Source of the DNA: Centroberyx gerrardi
Taxonomy: Eukaryota; Chordata; Actinopteri; Beryciformes; Berycidae
Assembly (NCBI RefSeq): GCF_048128805.1
Contig: NC_136005.1
Coordinates: 19,742,260-19,806,259 of the forward strand
Reading direction: 5' to 3'
Length of the DNA stretch: 64,000 bases
The notes beneath the pieces are model-generated. The model searched no databases, was not told where the DNA came from, and worked only from the letters and a program-made list of their open reading frames with translations. Made by a program: the position numbers and the translations under genes. Positions 37,590 to 49,698 of this stretch are shown here, in pieces (the stretch's first letter is position 1; every line of letters starts with the position of its first letter).

Positions 37590-40500
37590 GAGGACGAGGG
37601 GAGAAACAGAGACAAACCATGGCCAGCTCTGACCTAACCATGACTGGTTTGCATGGAAGAGTCTGCTATGAAGATTGAGAGAAGAGATGAAGACTCCTCA
37701 GGGAGGCTTTATGGTAACGTGTCTGTGGAATTCAGCTGGATCCAGCCAACCAGGGCCCCTTGAAGGGATACCTTGACAATTTTACGCGGCTATTTTTCTT
37801 TGCCAGGCACTTGACGCAGGAAAACATTCCACATTTTGTCCTTGAGATACCTGAAAAACAGTTTGTCAACATTGTCAGCATTCCCCCTTGAAACAAATTG
37901 GCACCACTAGCTATAAGTTAATGAGAGAGACTGCTGCTAGCTCCCCATTGGTTTCAATGCCAAACATGAACAGTACAGCAGGCAATTTATTAACTGAGGT
38001 GTCAAAACATGAGCCATTTCCCCACATTGCGCCTACCTGGTGAAAGAAAAACAACACATCAAAATTGAAGACATAGGGGCATCCCTGTAATTACCCTGCT
38101 CATTCGTCCACAATCACTTATGCCATCCGCACAATCATCACCACAGATTTTGTCTGTGGTTACAGATGGTATTGCCAGTAGATAGGATGCCTGCCTTTGA
38201 AACCACATAGATCTACTGGATTTGGGTAAAATTATACCAGAAATGTCTCTCTTCTATTTCCTCATCATTGTAACCCTAATCCCATCTTTCGTGTATTATC
38301 TAAATCAAGAAAACAAATACTGAAGTGTGAAGTCTGCTTTCTTTTTGAAAAATAGTAAATTTTGGCTCACATACTGTGGCAAAAGACTTTTGATGGGTCT
38401 GTTTTTATCAACAAAGCAATCTTCTCTAAGGGCATTTATCTCTACAGGACACCCTGGGTCAAATTAACAGCCTGAATATACTGTAGCTTACATGGAGTAT
38501 TATGCTCCAGAGTTGCATGAATTTATTAAAACCAACACAACAGCGCTCTTTCTTTTAGATATTCTGTCCAGTACCTAATGTTGAGTATTGAGATGTGCGT
38601 GTTTTTGTGTTCCCCTCAATGTAACAGCATACCTCACAACACACACATGATGGTCTTAATGTGCAAATGTTTCTCTCTGCCCCAGGGCCGCCCCAGGCAT
38701 TTTGGGGATATTTGATTTGGTGGATCCCACCTGACCCACACTGTGGCTGTTAATCTGCCCTGTCATGTCAAACTGCCAATTAAACGTCAGTTTCACCACT
38801 CAAATCTATTAGTTATAAATTAAAAACATACAGATTCATTATCTATAGGCCTATTAAGACACTGAAAAATAACAGCTTTATATTTTACCTTTTGGCGAAG
38901 ACAGTCCTACTCCAAGGTGAAAAAGACCACAGTTATAGATTGAAATAGCAATTGGCCAAAGATACCTATATGTAGCTGAATTCATGTATAACATTTTTAA
39001 ATAATTGAATCCTTCAGGCTAGATGAAGAACCATATAGGTAACTCTTATGTTTTCAGAAGTGTGATGTTTTCACATCTCATTATTTTAAGACTGAAGGTT
39101 GGATTAGTGTGCACAGTTTAATTAGTCTACTTTCAGGTAATGTATGAATACATACTCCACTGCAAGTACATAGGCTGTTCAAAAAAAAATGGGGGTATAT
39201 GATTTATCTCAAGGCTACAGTTCAGGTGTTTCAAATACTCTCTTAAATGAGAAGCTTACATGCATCTTACAAGAGCAAATAGCCTAAAACTCGACCCCAC
39301 TCCCTAAAACCTGACAACTAATACTGCTGATTCTAGATAAAGTTTTAAGTGATGCATCACCTAAGTGATTCAGTGATAAGCAAATTATTTCTTCCTGCAT
39401 ATCCTTAGTATTATCTGAGTTGTGCACATGACTTCATCTAAATCAAAGCTACTACGCAATGCCCAACCAGCATTTCCAGTTCAGACAAAGACCACTAAAC
39501 TGGGAATTTCTGATCCACATTGGCATTCAATCTTCTAATGATAGAAATGTTTTCACCACTACAGGTTCTGGTCCCCTTCTCTGAATGTCATTTCCGGCTG
39601 CAGAGCTTTGCAGAGCGGCCCTCTGCAGCTTTCATTTCCATGCTATATTTTACCATTCTCTTTAACTGCAGCTCTGCTCCATTCACCTTTCAGTGCTGCC
39701 TGGGGCTGCAAACATAATTTCAGCATTCTACGCACACTCTGCACATCTGTTTTCTGGATGACAGCTTTCACTGATCAGCTGGGGCTTCCAGTGGACCAAT
39801 CAGAGGAAAGGTGTGTATTTTCTGTGATTATTGGTTGAGGGCAGACATCTGGTTGTATTTAGAGCCGGGTACTTGGACCTGGGTTATTTGGTTTGGTTGC
39901 AGTGCAGATTTTAACTCTAGAGGCCTGGCAAGGCAGTTCCCTGCACTGGATCTGGGATGGAAAAACAAATCTTAATGAAGTCTGGCCTTCCCTCCTCCCA
40001 ACTTCTGCTGTGTGTCGCTTGCGGGCCCTGGCAGCAGGGAGAGCTGCGTTTTCTATCCTTTGACATCCTTCAGGAACATCCACATCCAAGAGAATTTCAC
40101 CAGGAAGATGAAATCAGACTGTCTGTGGTTAACTATGGTACTTAGAGAAAAGTTGTCCTGAATAACTATGAAAAGGATTATTTACAATGTTTTTTACAAT
40201 TACATTGTGGGTGTAATGTTAAGTTTTATGTCATAAGTTTACAAAAATCCCATAATTTTGATGCAATCAAATCTGAGGCCATGCATTTCCCCAACTCTAT
40301 GCAGGTCAAGTTTGTTCACAGTTCTATTTCCACTTACAGAAATACTACTATTACAATTATTACTTTATCTAAATATAAGGACTTTATTAAGATTAAATGT
40401 GTGTTGAAATCCTATTCAAAAACTGGTTCTCTGTAGGTTGTGTATATTAGTTGGCGATCATGAGGCGTAAAAATGGGCTTTCAAACCAACTGGTAATCAC

Positions 40501-41087
40501 ATAAGCAGGCACAGTCTACAGTGTGAGTGTCATCTGCACAAAAGATAATAAGCTTGTTTTGGTGCAAAGCCAAATGGGCATGGCAGAGTTCGGTCTATTG
40601 AAAATAAACAGCAGCCATCCCACTCTGTGTTTGCCTATGAGTTTTAGAGCAATAAAAACAGTCACTCAGAATGGTTAAACCCTCAATGCAGTTCAAATTC
40701 AATGTATGGATCCACATTTTCCACAAGAGTAGTGGTACTATATATGAGCAAATCTATGTGATGGATCTAATAATGGATTTTTAGCAGATCATTGGAAATG
40801 TTCTGCCCTAACTGAACTGAACAGCAGCAATGCTGTGTCTTGTACAAGTTCATGGGTTAAGTTCAGCTCTGCCATGGCCACATTCATCTTGGCGCCTGAA
40901 ATCCTCCATTTGATAAGCAGATATATAAACAGCTTTCTCAGATAAGGCAAGTTGACCAAATAGAGACATATGGATTGAAAGAATGAACGCTGTCTCATTT
41001 TTTTTTTCAATTTGTTTTCAGTTTGGATTTGTGGCTTGGGGCAGTAAGTTTGTCAGGAAAATGAAACGTGAGGAGGAAGGAGTGTGG

Positions 41088-41130
41088 TTGTGTGTGTGTG
41101 TGTGTGTGTGGGTGCGTGCGTGTGTGTGTA
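41088..41130. repeat. (GT)n microsatellite with GGTGCGTGCG interruption
   Basis: Two GT runs are separated by a GGTGCGTGC block. Confidence 0.9.
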
Positions 41131-43004
41131 CATGCACATGCTTAGAGAGGAAGGGAGAGGGAGAAAAAGAAAGACATTAACATTAACTGATTGGGAGATG
41201 TTTGTGATATAGGGCTGGTTATGATTGAGCTTTTTCATTATGAGCAGTGTAATTTTAGGCTATAGGGTTTTTTTTTATAACTGGAAACGCTCTAGTGTTT
41301 TCCAGCAATAAGTACGAGGGCCTCAAATCTCAAAAAAAAAAACACACACACTCAGGACCCATGTGCCACAAGCAAAACAGAGTTTGCAATTCAGCAAAAT
41401 GAAACTGTTTTATGGATTCTGGCAGCTATATGAAACATACCGTAGTGATTTTTTTTTTTGTGCAGCGAGAGCCAGCTGTAATGTGAGGCTAAAGTTAGCG
41501 TACCTCAGTCAAGGCTACAGTTTCAGCATGGCCGAGGAAGAATTCCCTCAGTGGAACAGGAATGCTAACTGGACCAGATAAACACCTTTACTGCACAATA
41601 TATTCACCTATAACCTGCGGAAACACAAACTTGAGACAAATCTCACCAGAGACTAGGAAGGGAAGTGTGTGCCTGCACTGATTTTAAATATATTACATTA
41701 GCCCTAACAGTGTAACTGGCTTAGCATCTTTGGATTGAATCCCCACACATTTCGCTGGATAGCTTCCTTAGTGTTGCATTACAAAACTCAAGTGCTTAAT
41801 GTTATTTAAGAGCATTCAATTACAGTACAACACAACACAGGCTTCATTTCCCACCATTTCCACACATGGCACCATAATGCAGATAGTACACAGCAAATAT
41901 GATGATGTCTGCACCAATCACATCAGCAGTCAGTTCAGCTTCACGACAGACTTGGCAAACCGCCAGCTGAGGGTGTCAGGGTCCCGGAAACATGATCTGG
42001 TGTTTGTGAAATGTTTGTCAAATAAAATGTTTTGTCTTTAAACCGCAATGCGCTGTACCTCTAACAGCTTCCAATGCGGTGTGCCAGCATGTGAAGCAAC
42101 CCCTTCAAAGTCAAAGTCTCTTCGGTTCCAGCTCATCGCAGGACGTGCTGTTATTGTTCTAGCCGCATTACAGTTGGGTCTTTGCCACAGAGCAGGAAGA
42201 GGTGCTTTGCGGGGAGGTGCGCACAGCCACTTCATCTGGCCTCATCCCCTTGAGAGGCTGTAAACCAGCAAAGTCCAAAACATCTCAATTAACTTACTTT
42301 AAGTAATAGTGTTTAGGATACCAAAGGTCTGTTCTAGATTAGACTAGCCTCCCCATAGTGTCACTGTTTGGAGTCGTGTCAGCCAAGGAAACTGGAGGCC
42401 TCCTCTTTTCTCCTGAACCAGATTCTGTCATACAGTAATGTCTGGGGTAGAAGCAATCAGTGACTAAATAGATTAGCTTTAGATAATAAAAGCAAAACAG
42501 CAAACTTGTGTGGAAAGCTGGAAAGGAAAATAATCATATCAAAATCTATGATCTCACCATGTGGCTGTTGATGTGAGGGGTAATGTGAACGAGTGGCTTG
42601 ATGAGGTGGACGAGCATTTATTAAACAATTCGATAAATTAGTCATCAGTTGGACGAGAGCCTCGCAGCGTGAAAGATCTGGAGAAGACTCTGGAGAGAGG
42701 GCAGTATGGGAAAGAAGAGGGAGCAGATACATTACGTGACATCACAGAGGCAGATCCCGCTGCCTGGAAGGGGTCAGAGGGATCTGGGAGGTGTGGACCA
42801 GTCATCCTAAACATGAGCTGGCGTAATGAGAGGTTGTTTTGCCGTTCGCCCCTTGGCCTCTTTCTCTCACACTGTATAACATCACGCTGCTTACAATATA
42901 CTCTGAGGCACGCCGCTTACGGCCGTCTCCGAGGAGCTCTAATCAAAAGCAAAGACGGAGCGGGATCCCAGGAGGGGAGTGAAAGAGGTAAAGAACGAGT
43001 GTGA

Positions 43005-43034
43005 GCACACACACACACACACACTCACACACAC
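43005..43034. repeat. (AC)n microsatellite
   Basis: AC run interrupted once by ACTCAC. A C7-A-C7-ACAC tract follows at 43074-43098. Confidence 0.9.
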
Positions 43035-43683
43035 TGTACAGGAGTGTACATGATTGCACTCGTCTCAGCAGTTCCCCCCCACCCCCCCACACACACACAT
43101 CACCAGCCAGAGGTCCACATGGTCTGTATCATGCTATGACCTCACCAGGGAGACGAGTCATGACTTCACTGCAACAGAGCCAAGCCCAACACATCGTTAT
43201 TACAGCCTATTGTTCTAAACCAAATCCATACAGAAGAGATCTATCTACACTGCACTCTGACACATACGGCTCATCGGGAACCGTGTCATGGCTTTTAGGT
43301 TGCTGTTCTCAAACTGCGATAATCCCCAGAATGACAGAGACATCATGGAAGACGAAAAAAGGAGACAGAACCACGACAATCATGTGAATACTTATGAAAA
43401 TTTATTGGGCATAACAGGTATACAAATATCATGCGTATTTACAGCGTATAAAAAGTTTCAAAAACCAAAAGGAAACAATAACGGCCGACAAATGTTTTAC
43501 ACATATACAACGCCCCAAAAAGGCATTATCGGTGTCATGGAAAAGGTCTAAATCTTCATCATCGTCTGATTGGAGTTTAAAAAAGACAGCAACAAAAACC
43601 ATGTAGGGGCTCAGCTCAACTTAACTGCAGTATAATCCATAGAATGATCTAAACTTTGACTTTTTCTTTATTTCAAACATAAG

Positions 43684-43736
43684 TACACAAAAACATACCC
43701 ACACACACACAAACATACACATACACACTGTACACA
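43684..43736. repeat. CA-rich microsatellite
   Basis: Interrupted ACACAC/ATACAC units inside the putative 3' UTR. Confidence 0.75.
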
Positions 43737-44017
43737 AAGTACACATTCATAGAAAAAGGTGAGGTAGTCAAATGGTAAAAAAAAAAGAAAATAAAAGAAG
43801 TACAATCAATAATTCTAGAGGTTCGTTTACGGGGCATATGGATTTGCGCTCCAGCTGTTTTCAATTCACCATTAACTATAAGGAGTATAGTGAGTGGTGC
43901 CTCTAAAAGGGTCTAAGTACATACTGTACTGTAACAATGCTGCTCTCACTGGCATACGAGATACAGCATCATTATTTCAGTTGACCAAGGAATCATAGTG
44001 AAAGCATAGCATACGCA

Positions 44018-44110
44018 TTCATTCATTGTCTATACCCGCTTATTCCTATTCAGGGTCACGGAGGGGCTGGAGCCTATCCCAGCATGCATTGGGCAGAAGG
44101 CAGAGAGCAG
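44018..44110 (-). mobile_element. LINE 3' tail fragment (L2/Maui-like)
   Basis: Read on the minus strand it shows CTGGGATAGGCTCCAGCCCC, then CCGTGACCCTGAATAGG, AATAAGCGGGTATAGA, and a (ATGA)n-like end. This is the widespread 3' tail of a teleost non-LTR element. About 90 bp remain, inside the putative tgfbr3 3' UTR. Confidence 0.75.
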
Positions 44111-47100
44111 GGAGCACAGCACACTGACAGCAAGAACATTTTTACTCCAACTCTTGGGAGGACGAATTTCACCATTCGCACGACAATTCTCATGAAATGT
44201 ATTGATAGTTTAAGTGAAAGAATATCCCTTAAATTATCCCAAATGAAAGGATTCAGACCCAGAAAGTAACTTGAGCCTCAGCCTTTTTTACAGCGTTACA
44301 CAAGGGGGGTGGAAGGGATAATTACATATTGTGGATGAATTTGCCACAGTCGATAAGAGAAGCCACAAAACTACAGGAATGTCGAAAACCCCAAATCCCA
44401 CATTGACCACTGATTATAGGTTATGGCATACTTCCACACTGCAAGACACAAAATGTTTCGCAAAAGATATTCCAACTACAATGTGATACAGTGTTGTTGT
44501 TTTCCAAGATGAGATTCACAATAACAGTTTTGCTGTGTACGTTTGAGCTTTACTGGACAAAGGTCTCAGATGGGTTTCGGTGTGGGACGTACCGGACTGA
44601 CAAGCCTGGCAAAACACATGAATTCAGCTCATCAGTTAGTGCCAGCTGTAATTTCAGAGGGATTTATAAAGTGACATTGAAACGGTTAAGTTTTCAGAAA
44701 TAAAAATAACAGGCAGTAGACCCTTCTCCACTCTTCACTGTAAATGAGTACATACACATGCATACCTTTATATATACTCCACTTTTATATTGTAAATTTG
44801 GTTTAACTGCTGTCATCAGTGGTTAAGCATTGTTTTCTCTCAATGTTTCCCTTGTATCAGGGGGAAAATGTTATAATTTGTGCTAGCAGGAGATGGACCA
44901 CCATTACATTTGGCAGCTATAGCTTGGGGCTCTGGGTTTTGTCATGTGTCGATAATTGATAATGGATTTGCTCATTGTGGTTACAGAATGAATTCCATCA
45001 TTTACTAATATCATGATAATGTACAGTTTAATATACATCGCTACAGCTTATCATCATTAATGTGAAAGTTGCATTTAAGATATGGATTCAAAATATATTA
45101 ATTTTGCAATGCTATATAATAATTCTCTTTTTCACTTCATATGAGAATATTTTAGTAAACACATTATTTATACAAAGTAGTAATCGATCTGCAACAACTT
45201 CAATAGTGAGCGAGTAGTTGGGAATTAATAAAACCATTAGATGACAAATGATAATATTCTTGAAACAAAACATTATGCGTTGTATCCCATGTACATGTAG
45301 AAAAGAAATATTAGCAGGTAATGCTTTATTTGTAAAGCATTTACATATCATATTCATAACAAACTCGTAGTACATGAGTTTCATGACACATTCATTAATG
45401 AACAATCAACTATAACAAGATGAAACATGATTTCAATGTCAACGTCCTCTGGATGGACCAACACAATTTAATTAAAATGCTCTTTAATTCATTAAATTTA
45501 GGCAGAATATTGTAGGGAAAATGTTTACTGGGCATTAACTGTCTTTTAACAGCTTTTTTTTAGTAAAGGACTAAAGGCGTTATGTTTTTTTTATCCTTAA
45601 AATTGAATTGTGAAAGTGGAGAGTGAATCTGTCAAACCACATCCACTGTAAAATGAATTTGCTTGAAGAATGTTGATTTGAAATAAATATTAATATTTCA
45701 TAATGATATAATGTAGCCATTATGAAAGCTTATATTTCATTAATGAATGTGTCATGAAACATGCCATGAGGCTTTTATGAAGATGCTGAATAAATCCCCT
45801 ACACTAAAGTGTTACCTATGAGCACATACAGAATTCACAGTACTTACACAAATAGAAGACAATAAATTTCTTTTGGTAAATATATTCCAAAATATAATTT
45901 TATACACAAATATATATTTATACTCTGTTCCCTCTGTAGAAACCTTTATACATGTTTACATAAAATAAAAAAATCAAAAGCTTTGAGATAATATACATTC
46001 TGTTTCTCCTTAACAGAGACAAAGCAAAAATGGTACAAAGAAAATTAACCCTATCATTCCCTTCTCGAATTTGTCCCACACTCTATCTCGTAAAAACACA
46101 TATAGGTTCAAGGAAGGCACAATAACAGACATTCATATTATTCTATGACGGTGGGGTAATCTTGGGTTTGCAGTTATAAGCAAAATGACATATTGGACAC
46201 ATTGGCAAAACATGAAAATATGTGTTCATAACAATGAGCTTAGCCTACAGCTTATTCTTATACAACAACACACTGTGAAGTGCCAAGATTTATACAGAGA
46301 AGATAAACATAACTGGGATGAGAAAACCAATGAAGTGTGGAGTATAAACTATATACTCTGCACCTGGCTTTATAATGTAATGTGCTTTTAATACCGACTG
46401 ATACGAGGAGAATCAGTTGAACGTATTAAGTGGCAAAGGACCCAGACAAACTAATTCATGATTTGAAGGTAATTCCCAATGAATACCTTAGTTCATTCTC
46501 TAAAAGTTCCCATTATCATTCAGCACTGTAGTTCATACTGTATTCATATTTGAGTTCTGGGAGAGGGCCGGTATTAACATGCGCCTCACAATGTAGAGTC
46601 CAATCCAGAAGTAAAAAAAAAAAAATAGATCTCTGCCTCATAACATTTTGGATTATTTACAATATTCACAAAAATATACATATCTTTACAACAGCTGTTC
46701 ATCTAGTAAAAGGGAAGCCATAATGCCCCTGTGAAGTTGCGTAACATCAATGAAACTTGAGAGTCCGACCTTAGCTTAGACCTAGAACTAATGAAATGAC
46801 TATAACGACTGTATAGTAACTACAACATGCACTGGTAATAGTTTTGACCAACCTGTGTCTATAAATCTATTATTAAGGGAAGAATGGTCATAAATTTGTG
46901 TATATTCAAAAATGTGGCATTGTTTATCAGCATCAGTCTTTCACATTTGTCTTTCACATTTTTTGGCATTTACTGTATCTTCTGTATACATTCAATATCT
47001 ACACTGTTCTGTATCTTTAACTCGTCCTTTAAAAATAGCAAATGACTTTCATAACACACGACGTCGTCTCACTGTGTCTAACAGTGATGACCTCACTGTT

Positions 47101-47738
47101 CTCCGACTGCTAATAGTGGTTGCTTTGCTCGTTTGCTACCTTCAGGTTACACGTCACATAAAGTGTTGGACTCCACGCTATGCACAGCATGGGTAGCCAT
47201 CACCATCTCACTTGCTAATACTGACATTATCGCAGCAAACAGCCTTGTTGCTTTTCCTTGCCATTGGTGTACGCTTGCTTGTAACCTCCTGCCTAAATGA
47301 AACCATTTAAGGTAAAAACAAAAGGCTCTGTTGTGGTCGGAAAAAGCAGCATTTGGATTAGAAAAAAAATGCCTGGTATTAAACTCACATTTGTTTCTTG
47401 TAGCTGTAGTTAGGCACTAGATTTGAGGTGTGGCTGCCAAGCTGGGCCTCAGAACTGTTACTGTACACCCTCAGACCGATAATACCAGGACAGTAGTTTT
47501 GTAAAGTCCAAACACACTGTTGAAGTGGCACAAAGGGAACTGAAGGACTGAAGGTGTTATTATGTTTTTTTCTTCAACTTCTTTTTTTAAAATCATACTT
47601 CTTTCCTTCCTATCACAAAGCATCCCCAAAATAATTCTTTTCATCCGAGGAAACAAATGTCAACAAACCAGTCCCTGTGACCCGTTTGGCCCTTCCTGTG
47701 CCCCGGCAGGGGCGAGCGTCCCGCTGGGCCGCCCTGGG

Positions 47739-47857
47739 CTACGCTGTGCTGCTGCTGGAACAGGGCGTGCTTTGTGTGCTGCCGATACTGTGGGCCGCAC
47801 TGCTGTTCTCCGAGGCCGGCTGAGACTTCTGGACCTGCTGTGTGCCAGCTGTCTCAC
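47739..47857 (-). CDS. tgfbr3: tgfbr3 last coding exon: cytoplasmic tail
   Basis: Acceptor TGTCTAG ends at 47858. Two bases complete the Gly codon begun in the previous exon, then 38 residues and the stop at 47739. The tail is [20 protein letters not shown] followed by [18 protein letters not shown], almost identical to mammalian betaglycan. The C-terminal SSTA is the class I PDZ ligand that binds GIPC, and the Ser/Thr-rich run holds the sites phosphorylated by the type II receptor for beta-arrestin binding (family knowledge). Immediately upstream the intron ends in an 80-nt C/TC microsatellite. Confidence 0.97.
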
Positions 47858-47872
47858 CTAGACATACAGCAG

Positions 47873-47939
<67 letters not shown>

Positions 47940-48998
47940 GGGGGGGAGAGATATGGGACAAAAGGAAGATAGAGAAAAATGTATATAAATCACAACATTC
48001 CAGAGGTGGGCAGGAACATAGTACAGCTATTTAGTTATAGCTACACATTGTAGTCCTCTAAGTCACTGGAGCCTGCCCTGTAGTCTTACTGAAGTTTATT
48101 TTGAAGGAAAAAATGTACTGATTCCTCTCTTACAGTTTACTAGGATTGTCGCTACTCAACACCCGATAGACCCTAATAGTTAAAATGATCGTCTTCATTC
48201 TTCGTTGCATTGTTTTGTGCACAGCCCTAAATAGACTATTCACATTTGCTGAGGGGAAACATTTGTGTACTAACCTTAATAACTAAATGGGTCATTTGCA
48301 TCACTGCTGCTTGAGTAAGAATGCATTGAAGTAATGCTGCTTTTCCTTGGTCATATGATTGTGCACTTTGTGCAAGTTGTGAACTTTGGATTTCATCTGT
48401 CCCATCTTTTTTCCATCTTCCTGTACCATCTGCCACAGAGGCTAATAGTTATCTGTTCTTCTGCTGTTAATTATCCACAAATTGACCACTTTGCTGCTAT
48501 GATTTTTTACAGATACAAAAGACGTCATCTCAAAGCCCAGGAGCAACCAATCACCTATCTGACAGATGAGATTCTGAATAGAAAGAGGTGAGGAGGCCTG
48601 TTGTTCATTCAGTTCATGCCTTTTGTTATCTGGAAGCAATTAGCCTAGCTTTAGCAGATAAAGCAGAATAAACACAAGACAGGGCCTTCTGACTGGATCT
48701 CAAACCACTGACTTGTTTATTGTTCTATGTATAAATGAGCGTTCCAGTTTGTAGATTCCCGGGATCCAGAGCTTAAAGTTAAGGGGCAAATACAAATGCT
48801 TCCATTTGTTTGGAAAAACCTCTCTGACAGAGAACCAAAAACTTTTGAAATAAAGCCAAGTCTGTGTTTAATTTCTGTATTTGGCACAATGCTTCTGGTA
48901 TTAAAATGCAGTGTGTCCGCTGCTTGTTTCCTAGCCGCGTCCCACCCAGAAAAGTGGAGAGGGTCCTAGGGAACTTTCTCTTTGTAATTTGTGCTATG

Positions 48999-49057
<59 letters not shown>

Positions 49058-49658
49058 TGTATATGGAGTGTGTGTATATGTGCACTCATATTTGGCAGGC
49101 TTGTGCACATGAGTCCACAGGCTATCTCGCATCTCGCTCCCTCTCATAGGCCCCTCAGTTCTGCTAATGTTTACCAGAGCAGAGCTGCCAAAGAGTTCCG
49201 GCTAAAAAAACAGTCTCTCCCCTCACAGGATCCTGAGCTTTCAAAAACAAAGGGACTTGGATTCACCTCTCCTATCTGTCCATTCTGTGAGGAAACATGA
49301 ATTCCCGAGTCCACTGACTGAAGTATAGTATTATCTTGCAAGATAGGGGAGATAAAGGGTAATTGTATGTCATGGAAGTATATTTTGTATGAAAACACAT
49401 CCACTGGCTGCAATGGATGCCTCTCTTGGGACAATCTGCCTTAACCTCTGGAAGATGGTTGTGGTTGCTTGATCATAGCACCTCTTGCACAATAGCATAG
49501 TCCACACTCCAAACATAGCATTTCCGAAAATACATGTCCAAGGATTCTTTGGCAATGTAGAGGAAGCACCACTGAAGACACTTCTATTTCTTAAACTCAT
49601 TTATTTTACAAGTGCATTCTTCTTTAATGTTGTAGTTGCGGGAAAGCCCTCTCTTAAG

Positions 49659-49698
<40 letters not shown>

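Larger units (their letters stand above)
35394..43384. other. intergenic desert between duplication and tgfbr3 3' end
   Basis: No exon is recognised on either strand. It holds microsatellites (37498-37585, 41088-41130, 43005-43034, C-run 43075-43090) and several mixed-composition stretches that could be regulatory (36330-36540, 39540-39760, 42040-42260, 42650-42990). The last has GAGCTCTAATCAAAAGCAAAG and a TTACGTGACATCAC CRE-like site. All frames here are short. Confidence 0.45.
43385..47738 (-). other. tgfbr3: putative tgfbr3 3' untranslated region
   Basis: From the stop codon at 47739 leftwards the DNA is AT-rich, contains no other exon, and holds minus-strand polyadenylation hexamers. 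AATAAA at 43406-43401 is followed by a G/T-rich stretch (TTGTCGTGGTTCTGTC), making it the best candidate for the main 3' end. Another AATAAA lies at 43672-43667, and AAATAAAGC near 45328 could give shorter forms. A UTR of about 4.3 kb is in the range of the long mammalian TGFBR3 3' UTR. The end point is inference. Confidence 0.4.
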
